Of a stretch of DNA of 34,195 bases, positions 33,227-34,195 are shown piece after piece (the first letter of the stretch is position 1; each line of letters opens with the position of its first letter). The stretch is from Candidatus Aminicenantota bacterium. GTDB taxonomy: Bacteria; Acidobacteriota; Aminicenantia; UBA2199. The notes under the pieces were generated by a model that was not told the DNA's origin, did no database searches, and saw only the letters and a list, made by a program, of their open reading frames with translations. A program made the position numbers and the translations under genes. The stretch lies in assembly GCA_030610885.1 (NCBI GenBank), contig JAUWQW010000016.1, positions 1-34,195 on the forward strand, read 5' to 3'.

Positions 33227-34114
33227 TTAAATTATTCCAATAGCCTTTCCCCCTTCATAGAAACCTTTAAGAACGAAATCAAGGTCTTCATCTGTATGAG
33301 TGGCTGAAAAAGAAGTTCTTATCATTGCATCTTCAGGAGGAACAGCAGGTGCTATTACTGGATTGCAAAATATGCCAAAATCCCTTAAGAATTTCCATAG
33401 CATAAAGGTTTTTTCATCATTTCCTATAAATACAGGAATTATCGGGGTTTCTGTATTACCTGTGTGATAACCCATAGATATTAATTTTTTATTCATAGTT
33501 TTACTTATTTCCCAGAGCCTCTCTCTTCTCCATGGTTCATTTTGAATTATCTCCAATGCTTTATTTGCTGCTCCTAATGCAGGAGGTGTTATTGAAGCAG
33601 AAAATATAAGGCTTCTTGCTGCATGTTTTATATATTGAATGATCTTATGGTCACCAACAACAAATCCTCCAAGAGAAGCAAATGCTTTTGAGAAAGTTGT
33701 CATAATAAGGTCAACTTCTTCTAACATGTTAAAATGCTCGCAAGTTCCTCTTCCATTTTTTCCTAATATTCCAATACTATGAGCATCATCAACCATTACA
33801 CGTGCATTGTATTTTTTTGCAAGTTTAACTATTTCAGGGATATTCGATAGATCTCCCTCCATACTAAAAACTCCATCAACAACAATGAATTTGCCTTTAT
33901 TCTCTGGTAATCGACTGAGTTTCTCATCCAGATCTTTCATATCATTATGCTTGTATTTTGTAACATTAGCATAGGAAAGTCGAGTAGCATCAACAATTGA
34001 AGCATGGTCCATTCTATCAATTATAATAACATCATTTCTCCCGGCTATTGCATCCGTAATGTCAAAAGTTTTTAAGGTAAAACTTTCAAAACCCTTTATA
34101 TTAAAGGTTTTCAC
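33227..34114 (-). pseudogene. 5'-truncated KBL/BioF-type alpha-oxoamine synthase gene
   Basis: The product resembles PLP-dependent glycine C-acetyltransferase, 8-amino-7-oxononanoate synthase or a serine palmitoyltransferase relative, but has only 295 residues instead of about 390-400. Kept: AGRNDVIIIDRMDHASIVD, VVDGVFSMEGDLSNI, VDDAHSIGILG, the PLP lysine in TFSKAFASLGG, and MIRTSFSATHTDEDLD. The first 100 or so residues, with the NYLGL-type start and the FSTG segment that packs on PLP, are replaced by about 23 unrelated residues behind a GTG at 34114. None of the frames in the 81 nt upstream encodes the missing part. A new-start protein may be made, but normal catalysis is doubtful. Confidence 0.7.
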
Positions 34115-34172
34115 CTTTATTTAGCTTTTCTCCCTCTTTTTTGTTAAAATCTGCATTTCAGGGAGATTAAAA

Positions 34173-34195
34173 ATGCATGATAATGTAGTTAAATT
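34173..34195 (+). CDS. Start of a further gene, cut by window edge
   Basis: An ATG at 34173 follows GGGAG (34161-34165) at a spacing of 7 nt and opens MHDNVVK before the window ends. It is divergent from the truncated KBL/BioF gene. Seven codons allow no functional statement. Confidence 0.4.

Noticed and set aside
1-34195. CRISPR arrays, rRNA genes, T-box or other known riboswitch classes
   Set aside because: No regularly spaced repeats, no rRNA segments and no T-box or recognisable riboswitch core were seen on either strand.

Overview
The window is AT-rich DNA from a Gram-negative bacterium with an LPS-type outer membrane. It carries lptE, a fused LptC-LptA protein, several lipoproteins and signal peptidase I. 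The leuS-lptE-holA order is one seen in proteobacteria and related phyla. A Mo-cofactor gene, a membrane polyferredoxin, an exported FMN protein, a GlcF/HdrD-type iron-sulfur protein and a dithiol oxidoreductase suggest an anaerobic or redox-versatile life. The phylum cannot be fixed from the sequence.

Layout. 1-300: the 5' end of a transposase gene cut by the window edge, and a hairpin. 350-5190: mobA, then leuS-lptE-holA closed by a hairpin terminator. 5214-7594: a GNAT-like protein, a 61-residue membrane protein and a broken NCS2 purine-permease gene. 7672-11438: acyl-CoA synthetase, a phosphoglycerate dehydrogenase-like gene, a headless TPR remnant and an unknown gene. 11489-16730: the LptC-LptA fusion, a DUF362 protein, lepB, tRNA-Leu(UAG), an NlpC/P60 hydrolase and a PEGA lipoprotein. 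16807-20825: a DUF362/NapH-NapG-like redox operon, and tRNA-Met(CAU) followed directly by tilS. 20910-24969: an M20 peptidase, a lipoprotein, a two-domain glutaredoxin-like protein with a palindromic operator, and an M14 carboxypeptidase. 25000-30103: two GT4 glycosyltransferases, an iron-sulfur protein, an FMN-binding protein and an exported Memo-family protein. 30155-31702: a degenerate IS1380-like element. 31839-33138: promoter, Asn-rich leader peptide, asnA and terminator. 33227-34195: a headless KBL/BioF-type gene and the first codons of a further gene.

The most interesting item is upstream of asnA. A consensus promoter drives a 32-codon reading frame with 11 Asn codons, seven of them consecutive, followed by asparagine synthetase A. 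This looks like an Asn-sensing attenuation leader, but no ordinary terminator with a U-tract is visible, so the mechanism is open. A second theme is that at least four start codons without a usable Shine-Dalgarno lie 5-6 nt after a -10 box, as expected for leaderless mRNAs, while other genes have clear ribosome sites. A third is deletional decay: four genes have lost internal or 5' coding segments.
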